Source: Cryoendolithus antarcticus (Eukaryota; Ascomycota; Dothideomycetes; Cladosporiales; Cladosporiaceae). From it: a stretch of DNA of 64,000 bases. Location: NCBI GenBank assembly GCA_002077065.1, contig NAJO01000013.1:1-64000 (forward strand), given 5' to 3'. The position numbers were made by a program, and so were the translations under genes. Below, piece after piece: positions 21,609 to 32,580 of this stretch (position 1 is the first letter of the stretch; every line of letters begins with the position of its first letter). Below the pieces are notes generated by a model. The model did no database searches, was not told the origin of the DNA, and saw only the letters and a list, made by a program, of their open reading frames with translations.

Positions 21609-24600
21609 ATGACGTCCGAAGCAGAGACGAGAGCACCGCCCAGTAGAGGCAGGAGCTCAGTCCGCGGCGGACGCGGCGGCTTTGGCAGAGGTGGACCTCG
21701 TGGAGGACGCAAGCCAGATCACGCCAATGGCACTACACAGACACCTTTAATCAGTCAGCCGGTCGTGGAAGACGAGGGCGAGCTTGGCGAGATGAAGAAA
21801 AAGTATGCCTCCGAACTCAGCATGCTCAAGGACATGTTCCCCGACTGGACCGATGTGGATCTGGTCTTCGCACTCGAGGAGACCTCCGGCGACATCACAG
21901 CAACTGTCGATCACATCACTCAGGGCAGTGTCTCGCAATTCGCAGAGGTGAAGAAGCCCAAGGATCGCGCTCGCTCAAAGGCACCAGGCGAGGCTGCAAC
22001 TGCCGGCGCTACGGACAAGCCGACTCGCGCCGGACGTGGCCGTGGTGGTCTGGACACCGTGCGTGGGCGTGGTGGCCGCGGCGGTGATCGTGGTCGGGGA
22101 GGATCGAGAGGTGGCAGAGGTGGACACGCCGGCGTCAATGGCTCGGCAAAGGACACGTCAGCCGCTTCAGTGCCGACTACGGAGTCATCGGCATGGGAAA
22201 CTTCAGCTCCGACGGCCGAGACTGGTGGCAGTAGTTGGGATGACAGCACTGCGGAACCGGCAGTCAGTACCACTCAAGGAGGGCAGAGCGGATGGGGCAA
22301 CGCGGCCGCTGCTGAAGCCACGTCAGCTGCAGCTACAGAGAGCCTGAAGAGCAGCTCGTTGCCAGAAGGTGGACCAAAGAAGAGTTGGGCCAGCATGTTC
22401 GCCAAACCTCCTCCTGCTCCGAAACCTGTCGCCCAGCCGCTACCTCCCCCGGCACAGCACGTTGCAATTGGGGAGGTACCGTCATCTGATTCGCCTCATG
22501 TCGAAGAGGCTGGAGAGCAGGAGGCGGTCACAGACACCGCAGCGCCCACAATCGAGGAGCCGGATCAAGACGACTCATTTGCGGAAAGCACCAGTGGAGA
22601 TCTGCCTGCTGGCGTGGAATCGCCCGCGAGCGCCACAGCTGGACAGGAAGCAAATCTGACACCGTCTCGGGTTCCACTAACAGAGGAGAATGTGGAGCAT
22701 CTCCCAGATGTCTCCCACCCACCTGCGACGTTTACGGCGGCGAGCACGATAGGATCACTCGACCCTCGTAATCTTACGCCTCTGCCTGGACAGCAGCCAC
22801 CGATCGGCAGACCACCTCTTGGTGGGTACGCTCTGAGTGCGAATCGCGCAGCAGGTGCGACGAGGTCAGCAAGCTTCCAGCGCAGGGTGCAAGAGCAGCA
22901 GGAGGCGGTAGTGATGCCAGGACACAATGCAGTTGATCGCGCTGCCGTACAATTCGGTAGTATGGGTCTCAGTGGTGAGTCTGGTTCGGACGTTGACGAG
23001 GAGCGCGAAGACGCAGAGACCCGCCAAGCTCCACAACACTCGCCTCCAGCAATGCCAAAGACTGCGCTGCCGCCTGCATCTCAGCAATCGGCTCCCGCGC
23101 CGGATGCATCCTATGGCAGTGCGTTGCCATCTCAGCAAGTCGCACCCTCGCCTCCTTCACAACACACGCAGCAGCAGTCGCAAGACACCGGCTACCCGCA
23201 AGGTCTGCAACAGGAGCAGGCACAAGCCCACCAGGGCTACAATCAGTATGGTGGGTACGGACAAGGTATGGGCCAAGAAGCTCCCTCTCAGCAGCAACAG
23301 AAGCAGTACGACCCCTTCGCCCACCAGACGCAGCAAAGTCAGTACGATCGCTACAATGCGCAGTCCCAGCAGTCTGCCCACTCCGGATTTGGCGCACTCT
23401 CGTCTGCTCCTGCAGATCAGTCATCTTACTACACTGCAGAGGCGCAGCGTAACGCTTACCCGCAGTGGTATGGCGGATCAGGTGGCTACGGACAGCTCGA
23501 TTCGCGCGGTCATGCTCAGCAACAAGACGCTGGCATGAATCAGCAGCGTACGGCAAGCGGGTTCGGCGCTGGTCCGAACGAGTCTGGCTACGGCCAGGCA
23601 GCGCAACAACAGGTGAGTAATCCAAGTCATTCCCAGAACCCTCCTCAGCAAGGTCATGGCAAGCTTGCTACCAGTGCATCTCGCTCTGCTGGCAATGCTA
23701 ACGCCTCGGCGCTGTCGCCACTTGCGCAGGCCGACGCCGCTGCTCGTGCCTACAATGCATCACGCCAGCAACGTTCTGCGTCACCACTCTCCAACACCCG
23801 CGAGACTTCACAAGCATATATGTCTAATCAATTGATGCAGCAACCCCAATCCCGCTACGGCGACGCCGCTGGCTCCGGCAACAACACGCCGAACCCGCAA
23901 AGCCAGCAACAAGGTCCTGCTGGTCTACAGCAACAGCAGCAGGGAATGCAGGGTGGAGGTGCTCAACAACAGCACCAGGCGCAACAACATCAGCAACAAC
24001 AGCCAGCTTCATATGGCGGCTACCCGTACGGTCATCCGTACTACACCTCCCCATACCAGACCGCTTATGCTAACCAATTTGGTGGGCATAGCGGTCAGCC
24101 TCAACAACAACAGCATGGCATGTACGGCGGAGGCTATCAAAACAAGCAACAAGCCATGTACGGCCAGCAGCAGGGCTACGGATCGTCCTACGACCAGCAT
24201 TCGTCTTCTCCTGCTAGTGCGACTGGATATGGTCAGGCTCAGCAGGCATCCATGCGCAGTGCGAGTGGCATGGGATCGGGCCTAGGCGGTCACAACGGAC
24301 TTGACGAGTACGGTCGCCAGTCACAGCAGAGCGGATCTCACGGCACCTCTGGTTTCGGTGGCATCAACGACCCATTCGCGCGTTCGACTTCTGGCTTTGG
24401 TGCCCAGCAGAGCTCATACGGCCAGCAGCAGCAAGGCCTGCCAGGCCAAGACGATGCCCTGAAGCCATACAACGACGCGAAGAGCGGTCCCTCGCCTGCG
24501 CTCAGCCAGCCTGGTCGCCCAGGATCAGCCGCGAACAGCGCTGGTGGATCGGCCACACAGCACCAAACGCAGCCTAGTGCGTACTCGCAGTATGGCAACT

Positions 24601-24791
24601 ACCCCAGTCAGGCCAGCCAGTATGGCGGTCTTGGCAATCTCGGTGGTCAGCAGGGCCAGCATCAGCAGCAGCAAGGTCAGGGCCAAGGACAAGGCGGCTA
24701 TGGCTCTACGTATGGCGCTGGTGCTTTCGGCCAGTACAACGGCAATCAGTACGGCCGTGGCGGTTGGGGCAACAGCTACGGTGGGCACTGA
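21609..24791 (+). CDS. DEF1: RNA polymerase II degradation factor Def1
   Basis: The 1060-residue intronless protein starts MTSEAETRAPPSRGRSS. A CUE-type ubiquitin-binding domain lies at about residues 62-105 (ASELSMLKDMFPDWTDVDLV). It is flanked by two Arg/Gly-rich boxes (RGGRGGFGRGGPRGG before it, RGRGGRGGDRGRGG after it). The C-terminal half is a long Gln/Ser/Gly/Tyr-rich low-complexity region. Yeast Def1 recruits elongin-cullin ligase to ubiquitylate stalled RNA polymerase II after DNA damage and is itself processed to release its N-terminus. CAG/CAA-rich codon runs encode the Gln tracts and are likely length-polymorphic. The gene is tandem with and upstream of TOR. Confidence 0.88.
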   Translation: MTSEAETRAPPSRGRSSVRGGRGGFGRGGPRGGRKPDHANGTTQTPLISQPVVEDEGELGEMKKKYASELSMLKDMFPDWTDVDLVFALEETSGDITATVDHITQGSVSQFAEVKKPKDRARSKAPGEAATAGATDKPTRAGRGRGGLDTVRGRGGRGGDRGRGGSRGGRGGHAGVNGSAKDTSAASVPTTESSAWETSAPTAETGGSSWDDSTAEPAVSTTQGGQSGWGNAAAAEATSAAATESLKSSSLPEGGPKKSWASMFAKPPPAPKPVAQPLPPPAQHVAIGEVPSSDSPHVEEAGEQEAVTDTAAPTIEEPDQDDSFAESTSGDLPAGVESPASATAGQEANLTPSRVPLTEENVEHLPDVSHPPATFTAASTIGSLDPRNLTPLPGQQPPIGRPPLGGYALSANRAAGATRSASFQRRVQEQQEAVVMPGHNAVDRAAVQFGSMGLSGESGSDVDEEREDAETRQAPQHSPPAMPKTALPPASQQSAPAPDASYGSALPSQQVAPSPPSQHTQQQSQDTGYPQGLQQEQAQAHQGYNQYGGYGQGMGQEAPSQQQQKQYDPFAHQTQQSQYDRYNAQSQQSAHSGFGALSSAPADQSSYYTAEAQRNAYPQWYGGSGGYGQLDSRGHAQQQDAGMNQQRTASGFGAGPNESGYGQAAQQQVSNPSHSQNPPQQGHGKLATSASRSAGNANASALSPLAQADAAARAYNASRQQRSASPLSNTRETSQAYMSNQLMQQPQSRYGDAAGSGNNTPNPQSQQQGPAGLQQQQQGMQGGGAQQQHQAQQHQQQQPASYGGYPYGHPYYTSPYQTAYANQFGGHSGQPQQQQHGMYGGGYQNKQQAMYGQQQGYGSSYDQHSSSPASATGYGQAQQASMRSASGMGSGLGGHNGLDEYGRQSQQSGSHGTSGFGGINDPFARSTSGFGAQQSSYGQQQQGLPGQDDALKPYNDAKSGPSPALSQPGRPGSAANSAGGSATQHQTQPSAYSQYGNYPSQASQYGGLGNLGGQQGQHQQQQGQGQGQGGYGSTYGAGAFGQYNGNQYGRGGWGNSYGGH

Positions 24792-25263
24792 GTTTGCGCA
24801 TGCAAGGCGACTGGAAGACGTCGTTGCGCTGTAAGATGACCATCTCGACTCATGTAGAGATGAGGACCGGCGAGAAAGAGGCGGGAAGTGATCCGTAGAG
24901 GTCGTGTGAGATAGTGTGTCTACTCGACAATCGAGATCGTCTTCGCTGAGCCATCCTCACCTGCTTCATCGTGCCGCTGTCTCTTGCTCTATAGACTAGG
25001 TACTGTGACTGTCGCATCACGTGCATGCGGCTCTGCTAAGCTTCTTCGCTAAGCTTCGGGACCTGTCCCCGGGCGCCGCTGCCCTCCCCACCATCAACTT
25101 GAGCATGTGCCACACCCTACATGTACGTCTGACAAGCTAGTGATTCCAGCACTCTACATCAGTCCAGAGTCCAGCTCGGCGGAGAGCATGGACGACGGCG
25201 CTGCGGACGAGCCACTCTCCACTCACTGAACGTCAGGCCAACGAGGCCTCACTCCCACCCAGC
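24792..25263. promoter_or_regulatory. DEF1-TOR intergenic region
   Basis: This 472-bp stretch covers the DEF1 3' region and the TOR promoter/5' leader. A GC-rich patch lies at about 25070-25085. No other gene is seen. Confidence 0.5.
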
Positions 25264-28200
25264 ATGGCGAACCTCTACCGCGACAACCTCGAGCCTCTCC
25301 TAAACGACCTCAAATCCCGTGACTCCGCCCGCTCCCTCGCCGCCGCCACACGTCTCTCCGAGCAGGTCGCCGCCGCCTTCCGCGAACTGCCCCCCACCGA
25401 GTTCAACCGCTATTACACCGACCTCACGAACCGCATGAGCGTCCTGATCCTGCAAGGCAGCGATACGCACGAGAGATGTGGTGGGTTGAGACTGTTAGAT
25501 GCCTTGATTGACTTTCGTGGGGATGATGCGACGAGTAAGGTGACGAAGTTCCATAGTTTTATCAAGAGGACGTTGGAAGGGAATGACAATCATGCTATGA
25601 TTATTGCGGCGAAGTGTCTGGGCCGGCTGGCGACGCCTGGAGCTGCATACAGTACTGAGCTGGTCGAGGCACAGGTACGACAGGCTATGGAGTGGTTGAC
25701 TAGCGAGCGGCAAGAGAATCGTCGATACGCTGCTGTGCTTGTGCTTAGGGAGCTGGCACGCAGTAGCTCGACGCTCATACGGCAGCACATTCAGCTCATA
25801 CTCACGGCGATCTGGGAAGCGCTCCGGGATTCGAAGGTGGTGATTAGAGAGACGGCTGCAGAGACTGTGGCGCAGTGCTTCAAGGCGTTGAGTGCGAGGG
25901 ATCAGCAGGATAGGCAGGCCTGTCTGGCGCAGATGTACAATGAGGCGAATGCTGGCTTTCGGAAGGGGACGGTGGAGAGTATACACGGGAGTCTACTTGT
26001 GTATCGGGAGTTGCTGGTGCAGGGCGGCATGTTCATGCATAACAGGTACAAGGACGTGTGTGATCGCGTGCTACAACAGCAGTATCGAGAGCACAAAGAT
26101 GGGACGATCAGGCGGACAGTCGTGGAGATCATACCCATACTGGCTGGCTACGCCCCGAAAGAGTTCTGCCATCACTACCTGGCTCGCTCGATGCAGCATC
26201 TACAGACGCTGCTCAAGGACCCAAAGCAACGGAACCTGGCTTTTGTGGCGATCGGCAAGATCGCTCATGCTGTCGGCTCTCAGATCGCGCCGTATCTGGA
26301 TACTATCCTACTGCACGTTCGGGATGCCCTCAGCGTCAAGACCAGGAGCAAGATGTCTGGAGATGAGGCGCCAATCTTTGAGTGCATAAGCATGATCTCC
26401 ATCGCTGTCGGGCAGACGCTGAGCAAGTACATGGAAGCTCTGCTTGATCCGATCTTTGCGTGCGGACTCTCGGATGCGTTGACGCAGGCGTTGGTGGATA
26501 TGGCGCATTATATTCCGCCTGTCAAGCCAGTCATTCAGGAGAAGCTGCTAGATTTGCTGAGTCGGACGTTGTGTGGACAGCCGTTTCAGACGCTGGGGCA
26601 TCCGACGCATGGAAAGGAGCTGCCGCCGATCTACACCAAGGATGTGAGGGATCAGCGAGACCCACAGCATTTCGAGCACAAGGAGCAGGAGATCGCTCTT
26701 GCTCTGCACACACTCGGGTCCTTCGACTTCTCTGGACATGTACTGAATGAGTTCGTCCGAGATGTGGCCATTCGTTATGTCGAGGACGACGATACTGTCA
26801 TTCGCAAAGCTGCGGCATTAACATGCTGCCAGCTGTTCGTCAAGGACCCGATCGTACATCAGACAAGTCACCATGCTGTGCAAGTTGTCAGCGATGTGAT
26901 CGAGAAGCTGCTCACAGTCGGTGTTGCCGATCCTCAAGCGGACATCCGGCAGACTGTGCTCAAGTCGCTTGACACTCGATTTGATCGCCATCTGGCGAAG
27001 GCAGAGAACGTGCGAACGCTGTTCCTTGCCCTGCACGATGAGAAGTTTCCTATCCGCGAAGCCGCCATGACTATCATTGGACGGCTCACGACCGTCAACC
27101 CAGCCTACGTCTTCCCATCACTCAGGAAGGTCTTGATCCAACTTCTGACCGAGATCGAGTACTCGAACAATGCCAGCAACAAGCGCGAATCGGCGCAGCT
27201 CATCATACACCTTGTCAGCGCAAGTAGCAAGCTGATCAAGCCTTACGTGGATCCGATGGTGACAGTACTTTTGCCCAAGGCCGAAGACATGAACGCAGAT
27301 GTCGCAGCAACCACGCTGGCAGCCCTCGGAGCACTCGCGACTGTCGGCGGCGATGACATGGTCAAGTATGTGCCTGAGCTCATGCGGATCATCATCAAGA
27401 GCTTGCAAGATCTGGCGTCGCCGAAGAAGCGCGAGGCTGCGCTATGTACACTGGGTCAGTTGGCTTCTAACAGTGGTTATGTCATCGACCCGTACGTCGA
27501 GCACCCCGAGCTTCTCACAATCCTCGTGAACATCGTCAAGACGGAGCTGCCCGGCGATCTGCGACGCGAGACAATCCGCTTGATGGGTATACTCGGCGCC
27601 CTAGACCCATACAAGCACCAGCAAGTCATCGAGGAGTCGCCTGAGTCGAATCTGCGCGCCGAGGCAGACCTCGAGAGCGATGTCACGCTCATCATGAAAG
27701 GTATCACGCCGAGTAATGAGGAGTACTACCCGACAGTCGTTATTAACACTCTGATGAACATGCTGAAGGACAATACACTCAAGCAACACCACTCTGCAGT
27801 AGTCGAAGCTGTTATGAGCATATACGCCACCATGGGACTGAAGTGCGTACCGTTCTTGAAGACGGTAGTGCCTGGCATTGTCTCGGTCTTCCGCGATGCG
27901 CAGTCGGATCCGCTGAGATTGGAAGGCTATTTCAGCCAGCTCACACAGCTCGTTAAGATCGTGCGACAGCACATCCGTCCACACCTACCAGTCATCATTG
28001 AAGCGGTCACGGAGTTCTGGAGTCTGAGCACGCAGCTTCAAGGCACGATCCTACTGCTCATCGAGAGCATCGCCAAGAGCCTCGAGGGCGAGTTCAAAGT
28101 ATACCTTGCTTCAGTGCTACCGCATATGCTCGGCGTTCTGGACTTAGAGACCAAGAGTGACGCTGGTAAACAGGCTTGCCATCGCGTACTGCACGCTTTC

Positions 28201-31200
28201 CTCGTCTTCGGCTCCAGCGCAGAGGAGTACATGCATTTGATCATCCCAGTCATCGTGAGGATGTTTGACGTGGACAGTCGGCGACCGAAGGAGATCAAGA
28301 AAGCTGCCATCGATACGCTGGGCAGGCTGAGCCGCCAAGTCAACATCTCGGAGTTCGCGGCGAAGATCATACATCCTCTTGCGCGCATCTTGAGCCATAA
28401 AGAAGAGACACTGCAGCGAGCGGCTTTGGAGACCTTGTGCGCATTGGTCTTCCAACTTGGGCCGGACTTCTTGCACTTCGTGCCCATGATCGATAAGGTG
28501 CTGAGCAGTGGCACAGTGAGAGTGCCGCATGCCAACTATTCGTTGATCGTCAGCAAGCTTAGAAAAGGCGAGCCGTTGCCGCAAGACTTGAGTCCAGACG
28601 AGCGCTATCAGGATGAAGACGACGACGTGTACGGTACTGAAATTGCGACGAAGAAGCTTGCTGTCAATCAGCAGCACCTCAAGAACGCCTGGGAAGCTAG
28701 TCAGAAGTCAACCAAGGAGGACTGGCATGAGTGGATGCGAAGGTTTTCTGTCGAGCTGCTCAAAGAATCACCTCAACAAGCACTTCGGGCTTGCACAAGT
28801 CTCGCTACTGTCTATCCGCCATTGGCGAAGAGCTTGTTCAATTCGGCCTTTGTTTCCTGCTGGACTGAGCTGTATGATCAGTATCAGGAGGAGCTGGTGC
28901 ACGCCATCGAAACCGCCATCACGTCTGTCACGATCCCGCCAGAGATACTGCAAGTGCTGCTCAATCTGGCGGAGTTCATGGAACACGACGACAAGGCGCT
29001 GCCGATCGACGTGCGTGTGCTGGGTATGTATGCTGGCAAATGCCATGCATTCGCCAAGGCATTGCACTACAAAGAGCTTGAGTTCAACGCGGAGCAGAAC
29101 GCTTCTGCGGTGGAGGCGCTGATCAGCATCAATAATCAGCTGCAGCAGACTGATGCGGCATTTGGGATTCTGAAGAAGGCGCAAGGCTACAGTGATGTCG
29201 ATCTGAAGGAGACGTGGTTCGAGAAGCTGCAACGTTGGGAGGAAGCGCTTTCGGCATATCAGAGGCGCGAGAAAGAGGAGGGTGATAAGGTCGCCTTTGA
29301 GGTCATAATGGGGAAGATGCGATGTCTGCACGCTCTTGGTGAATGGGACACACTCTCGCAGATTGCGCAAGAGAAGTGGATGAGTGCCAGTGTTGAGCAC
29401 AAGAAGTCTATTGCGCCCCTCGCTGCAGCTGCGGCTTGGGGTATGGGTCAGTGGGAGCTCATGGATAACTACCTTGGAGCCATGAAGCCGCATGCGCCAG
29501 ATCGGTCGTTCTTTGGTGCGATTCTGAGTATACATCGCAATCAATTCGACGATGCGCACTTGCACATTACAAAAGCGCGAGATGGTCTGGATCAGGAGCT
29601 TAGCGCACTATTGGGTGAGAGCTACACACGCGCCTATGGCACGATCGTTCGAGTGCAGATGCTGGCTGAGCTCGAGGAGATCATAACCTACAAGCAAGTG
29701 GCCACCGACCCCGACCGTCAAGAGCGCATGCGGGCCACGTGGACGAAGCGCTTGATGGGCTGTCAGCGGAATGTCGAAGTCTGGGGCCGGATGCTAAAGG
29801 TCCGCGCGCTCGTCATCACGCCGCAGGAGAACACTGAGATGTACATCAAGTTCGCGTCGATCTGTCGAAAGGCGCAGCGAGGCGGCATGGCGGAGAAGAG
29901 TCTCAATTCCCTGTTGGGCAGCTCGGGACCGATCATGAGCAAGGAGAACCTGGGTCGTGTAGAGACTGCGCCTTACTCGGTGCAGTATGCGGTGTACAAG
30001 TTCATGTGGAGTAACGGGCATCATGACATGGCGGTGAGTTCGCTAAGGCATTTCACGGATCGGCTGAGGCAGGACTTCCAGCGCCGGAGTGCGAGCATAT
30101 CTGCCGGCTCATCGACAAACGGCACTCTTGTGGTTGCGAACGGGTATGGTGGCGTGAACGGCAATGGCGCACATGCGCCGTTTGGGTCGACGACGGCGCC
30201 AGTCTCACAACGAGAGAAAGCAGAGCTGGACGATTGGAAGATGCTCCTTGCGCGCTGCTATCTCAAACAAGGTGACTGGCAGATCAAACAACACGAAGGC
30301 GACTGGCAAGCGGACCATGTGCAGGATGTGCTCACATCATACCATCAGGCGACGCAGTACAACCAGAACTGGTACAAGGCCTGGCACGCCTGGGCACTGG
30401 CGAACTTCGAGGTCGTCACCAGTCTCACCTCCAGCACAGATCGCGAGTCCGCCGACGTCCCACCCTTCATCGTCACCGACCACGTCTCCCCAGCCATCAA
30501 AGGCTTCTTCAAGTCCATTGCACTCTCGTCGAGCAGCTCACTACAGGACACGCTTAGGTTGCTCACGCTGTGGTTTGCGCACGGCTCGCACCAGGAGGTG
30601 ACGCAGAATGTGCAGCAGGGCATTTCGAGCGTGAGCGTCGATACTTGGCTAGAGGTGATTCCGCAGTTGATTGCGAGGATCAATCAGCCGAATCGGCTGG
30701 TGAGGGAGGCGATCCATAATTTGTTGGTGGATGTTGGGAGGGTGCATCCGCAGGCGCTGGTGTATCCGCTTACTGTGTCGATGAAGTCGGATCTGGGGAC
30801 GAGGTCCAGGTCTGCTGGCAGGATCATGGAGGCGATGCGGCAGCATAGTCCGAATCTTGTGCAGCAGGCGGGGCTGGTCAGTCATGAGCTCATCCGTATT
30901 GCCGTGCTGTGGCACGAGCAATGGCACGAGGGGCTGGAAGAGGCTTCTCGACTGTACTTCGGCGATCACAACATCGACGGCATGCTGGCTACACTTGCAC
31001 CGCTGCACGAGATGCTATCGAAGGGTCCGGAGACGTTGCGCGAAATCAGCTTCATTCAGAGCTTTGGCCGAGACCTTGCCGAAGCTAAGGGGTGGTGCGA
31101 GGCATACAAGACTACACGCGAGATCGGGGATCTCAATCAAGCTTGGGATCTCTACTACGGCGTCTTCAAGCGCATCGCGCGACAATTGCCACAGCTGATA

Positions 31201-32580
31201 AGCTTGGAGTTGCAGTATGTCTCGCCTGAGCTAAAGGCGACTCGGGATCTGGATCTTGCTCTGCCGGGAACTTATGTGAGCGGGAAGCCAGTAGTACGCA
31301 TCCAGTCCTTCCAGCCTGTTGCGTCGGTGATCTCGTCGAAGCAGCGGCCACGAAGGCTGTCAATCATAGGCAGTGATGGGCTGCAGTACGACTACCTCCT
31401 TAAGGGTCACGAGGATATGCGGCAGGACGAGCGTGTGATGCAGCTGTTTGGTCTTGTGAATACACTGCTGTCATCAGACCTCGAGTGCTTGAAGCGACAT
31501 CTCAACATCCAGCGCTACTCCGCTGTACCACTGTCGACTTCCTCAGGCCTGATCGGCTGGGTGCCAAACTCCGACACTCTGCACATGCTTATCCGCGAGT
31601 ACCGTGAGAGTCGCCACATCTTGCTCAACATCGAGCACCGGATCATGCTGCAAATGGCGCCTGACTACGACAACCTCACGCTCATGCAAAAGGTCGAAGT
31701 CTTCTCCTACGCTCTGGACAATACGACAGGCCAGGACTTGTACCGCGTGCTCTGGCTCAAGTCAAAGTCGTCCGAAGCATGGCTGGACCGACGTACGAAC
31801 TACACCCGCTCGCTAGGCGTGATGAGTATGGTCGGCTACATCCTCGGACTCGGCGACAGACATCCCAGTAATTTGATGCTCGACCGCATCACCGGTAAGA
31901 TCATCCACATCGACTTCGGCGACTGCTTCGAAGTCGCTATGCACCGCGAGAAGTACCCCGAGCGTGTTCCCTTCCGTTTAACGCGCATGCTCACCTTCGC
32001 GATGGAGGTCAGCAACATCGAGGGCTCCTTCAGGACGACATGCGAGCACACCATGCGTCTGCTGCGACACAACAAGGAATCCCTCATGGCCGTGCTGGAA
32101 GCCTTCGTGCATGATCCCCTGCTGACATGGCGTCTCAACACGCGCGAAAACTCCCCACCAGAACCCTCATTCCCCTCCGATCGCCGCGCTTCACTGGTCG
32201 GTGGCGCGCTGACAAACACCTCCACAACCGCGCCCATGAACGGCAATGGTCCTGTACACCCCGCCGCCCGTCGCCCGTCGGTCATGGGCTCCGACCCCGG
32301 CGGCAACACCAACTCATCTTTTCGCCCTCGCGCACGAGCATCTTCCCACCAAGCTCCCACCAATGGGCCGAATCCAGGCAACGACCCAGTGGTGGACAAG
32401 GAGGTGCAGAATGTGCGCGCGCTGCAGGTTTTGGCACGGGTGAAGGAGAAGTTGACTGGCAAGGATTTCAAGAAGGGGCAAGAGCTGGGGGTTGATGCGC
32501 AGGTTGAGCGGTTGTTGAGTGAGGCGACGAGCTTGGAAAATTTGTGTCAGCATTATATTGGGTGGTGTAGTTTTTGGTAG
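25264..32580 (+). CDS. TOR: TOR serine/threonine kinase (PIKK)
   Basis: One uninterrupted 2438-codon frame encodes a complete TOR. HEAT repeats fill the N-terminal ~1100 residues and the FAT domain runs from about 1200 to 1780. The FRB domain follows (WHEGLEEASRLYFG), with the rapamycin-contact serine present at 1895. The kinase domain holds the catalytic-loop DRHPSN (Asp2198) and the DFG (Asp2217), and the FATC ends ...YIGWCSFW. TOR is the nutrient-responsive kinase of TORC1/TORC2. The FRB sequence predicts rapamycin-FKBP12 binding. Two disordered insertions are visible: a Ser/Gly/Asn-rich one in the FAT region (about 1610-1645) and an ~80-residue one before FATC (about 2296-2378). Only one TOR gene lies in this window. 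Confidence 0.97.
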   Translation: MANLYRDNLEPLLNDLKSRDSARSLAAATRLSEQVAAAFRELPPTEFNRYYTDLTNRMSVLILQGSDTHERCGGLRLLDALIDFRGDDATSKVTKFHSFIKRTLEGNDNHAMIIAAKCLGRLATPGAAYSTELVEAQVRQAMEWLTSERQENRRYAAVLVLRELARSSSTLIRQHIQLILTAIWEALRDSKVVIRETAAETVAQCFKALSARDQQDRQACLAQMYNEANAGFRKGTVESIHGSLLVYRELLVQGGMFMHNRYKDVCDRVLQQQYREHKDGTIRRTVVEIIPILAGYAPKEFCHHYLARSMQHLQTLLKDPKQRNLAFVAIGKIAHAVGSQIAPYLDTILLHVRDALSVKTRSKMSGDEAPIFECISMISIAVGQTLSKYMEALLDPIFACGLSDALTQALVDMAHYIPPVKPVIQEKLLDLLSRTLCGQPFQTLGHPTHGKELPPIYTKDVRDQRDPQHFEHKEQEIALALHTLGSFDFSGHVLNEFVRDVAIRYVEDDDTVIRKAAALTCCQLFVKDPIVHQTSHHAVQVVSDVIEKLLTVGVADPQADIRQTVLKSLDTRFDRHLAKAENVRTLFLALHDEKFPIREAAMTIIGRLTTVNPAYVFPSLRKVLIQLLTEIEYSNNASNKRESAQLIIHLVSASSKLIKPYVDPMVTVLLPKAEDMNADVAATTLAALGALATVGGDDMVKYVPELMRIIIKSLQDLASPKKREAALCTLGQLASNSGYVIDPYVEHPELLTILVNIVKTELPGDLRRETIRLMGILGALDPYKHQQVIEESPESNLRAEADLESDVTLIMKGITPSNEEYYPTVVINTLMNMLKDNTLKQHHSAVVEAVMSIYATMGLKCVPFLKTVVPGIVSVFRDAQSDPLRLEGYFSQLTQLVKIVRQHIRPHLPVIIEAVTEFWSLSTQLQGTILLLIESIAKSLEGEFKVYLASVLPHMLGVLDLETKSDAGKQACHRVLHAFLVFGSSAEEYMHLIIPVIVRMFDVDSRRPKEIKKAAIDTLGRLSRQVNISEFAAKIIHPLARILSHKEETLQRAALETLCALVFQLGPDFLHFVPMIDKVLSSGTVRVPHANYSLIVSKLRKGEPLPQDLSPDERYQDEDDDVYGTEIATKKLAVNQQHLKNAWEASQKSTKEDWHEWMRRFSVELLKESPQQALRACTSLATVYPPLAKSLFNSAFVSCWTELYDQYQEELVHAIETAITSVTIPPEILQVLLNLAEFMEHDDKALPIDVRVLGMYAGKCHAFAKALHYKELEFNAEQNASAVEALISINNQLQQTDAAFGILKKAQGYSDVDLKETWFEKLQRWEEALSAYQRREKEEGDKVAFEVIMGKMRCLHALGEWDTLSQIAQEKWMSASVEHKKSIAPLAAAAAWGMGQWELMDNYLGAMKPHAPDRSFFGAILSIHRNQFDDAHLHITKARDGLDQELSALLGESYTRAYGTIVRVQMLAELEEIITYKQVATDPDRQERMRATWTKRLMGCQRNVEVWGRMLKVRALVITPQENTEMYIKFASICRKAQRGGMAEKSLNSLLGSSGPIMSKENLGRVETAPYSVQYAVYKFMWSNGHHDMAVSSLRHFTDRLRQDFQRRSASISAGSSTNGTLVVANGYGGVNGNGAHAPFGSTTAPVSQREKAELDDWKMLLARCYLKQGDWQIKQHEGDWQADHVQDVLTSYHQATQYNQNWYKAWHAWALANFEVVTSLTSSTDRESADVPPFIVTDHVSPAIKGFFKSIALSSSSSLQDTLRLLTLWFAHGSHQEVTQNVQQGISSVSVDTWLEVIPQLIARINQPNRLVREAIHNLLVDVGRVHPQALVYPLTVSMKSDLGTRSRSAGRIMEAMRQHSPNLVQQAGLVSHELIRIAVLWHEQWHEGLEEASRLYFGDHNIDGMLATLAPLHEMLSKGPETLREISFIQSFGRDLAEAKGWCEAYKTTREIGDLNQAWDLYYGVFKRIARQLPQLISLELQYVSPELKATRDLDLALPGTYVSGKPVVRIQSFQPVASVISSKQRPRRLSIIGSDGLQYDYLLKGHEDMRQDERVMQLFGLVNTLLSSDLECLKRHLNIQRYSAVPLSTSSGLIGWVPNSDTLHMLIREYRESRHILLNIEHRIMLQMAPDYDNLTLMQKVEVFSYALDNTTGQDLYRVLWLKSKSSEAWLDRRTNYTRSLGVMSMVGYILGLGDRHPSNLMLDRITGKIIHIDFGDCFEVAMHREKYPERVPFRLTRMLTFAMEVSNIEGSFRTTCEHTMRLLRHNKESLMAVLEAFVHDPLLTWRLNTRENSPPEPSFPSDRRASLVGGALTNTSTTAPMNGNGPVHPAARRPSVMGSDPGGNTNSSFRPRARASSHQAPTNGPNPGNDPVVDKEVQNVRALQVLARVKEKLTGKDFKKGQELGVDAQVERLLSEATSLENLCQHYIGWCSFW

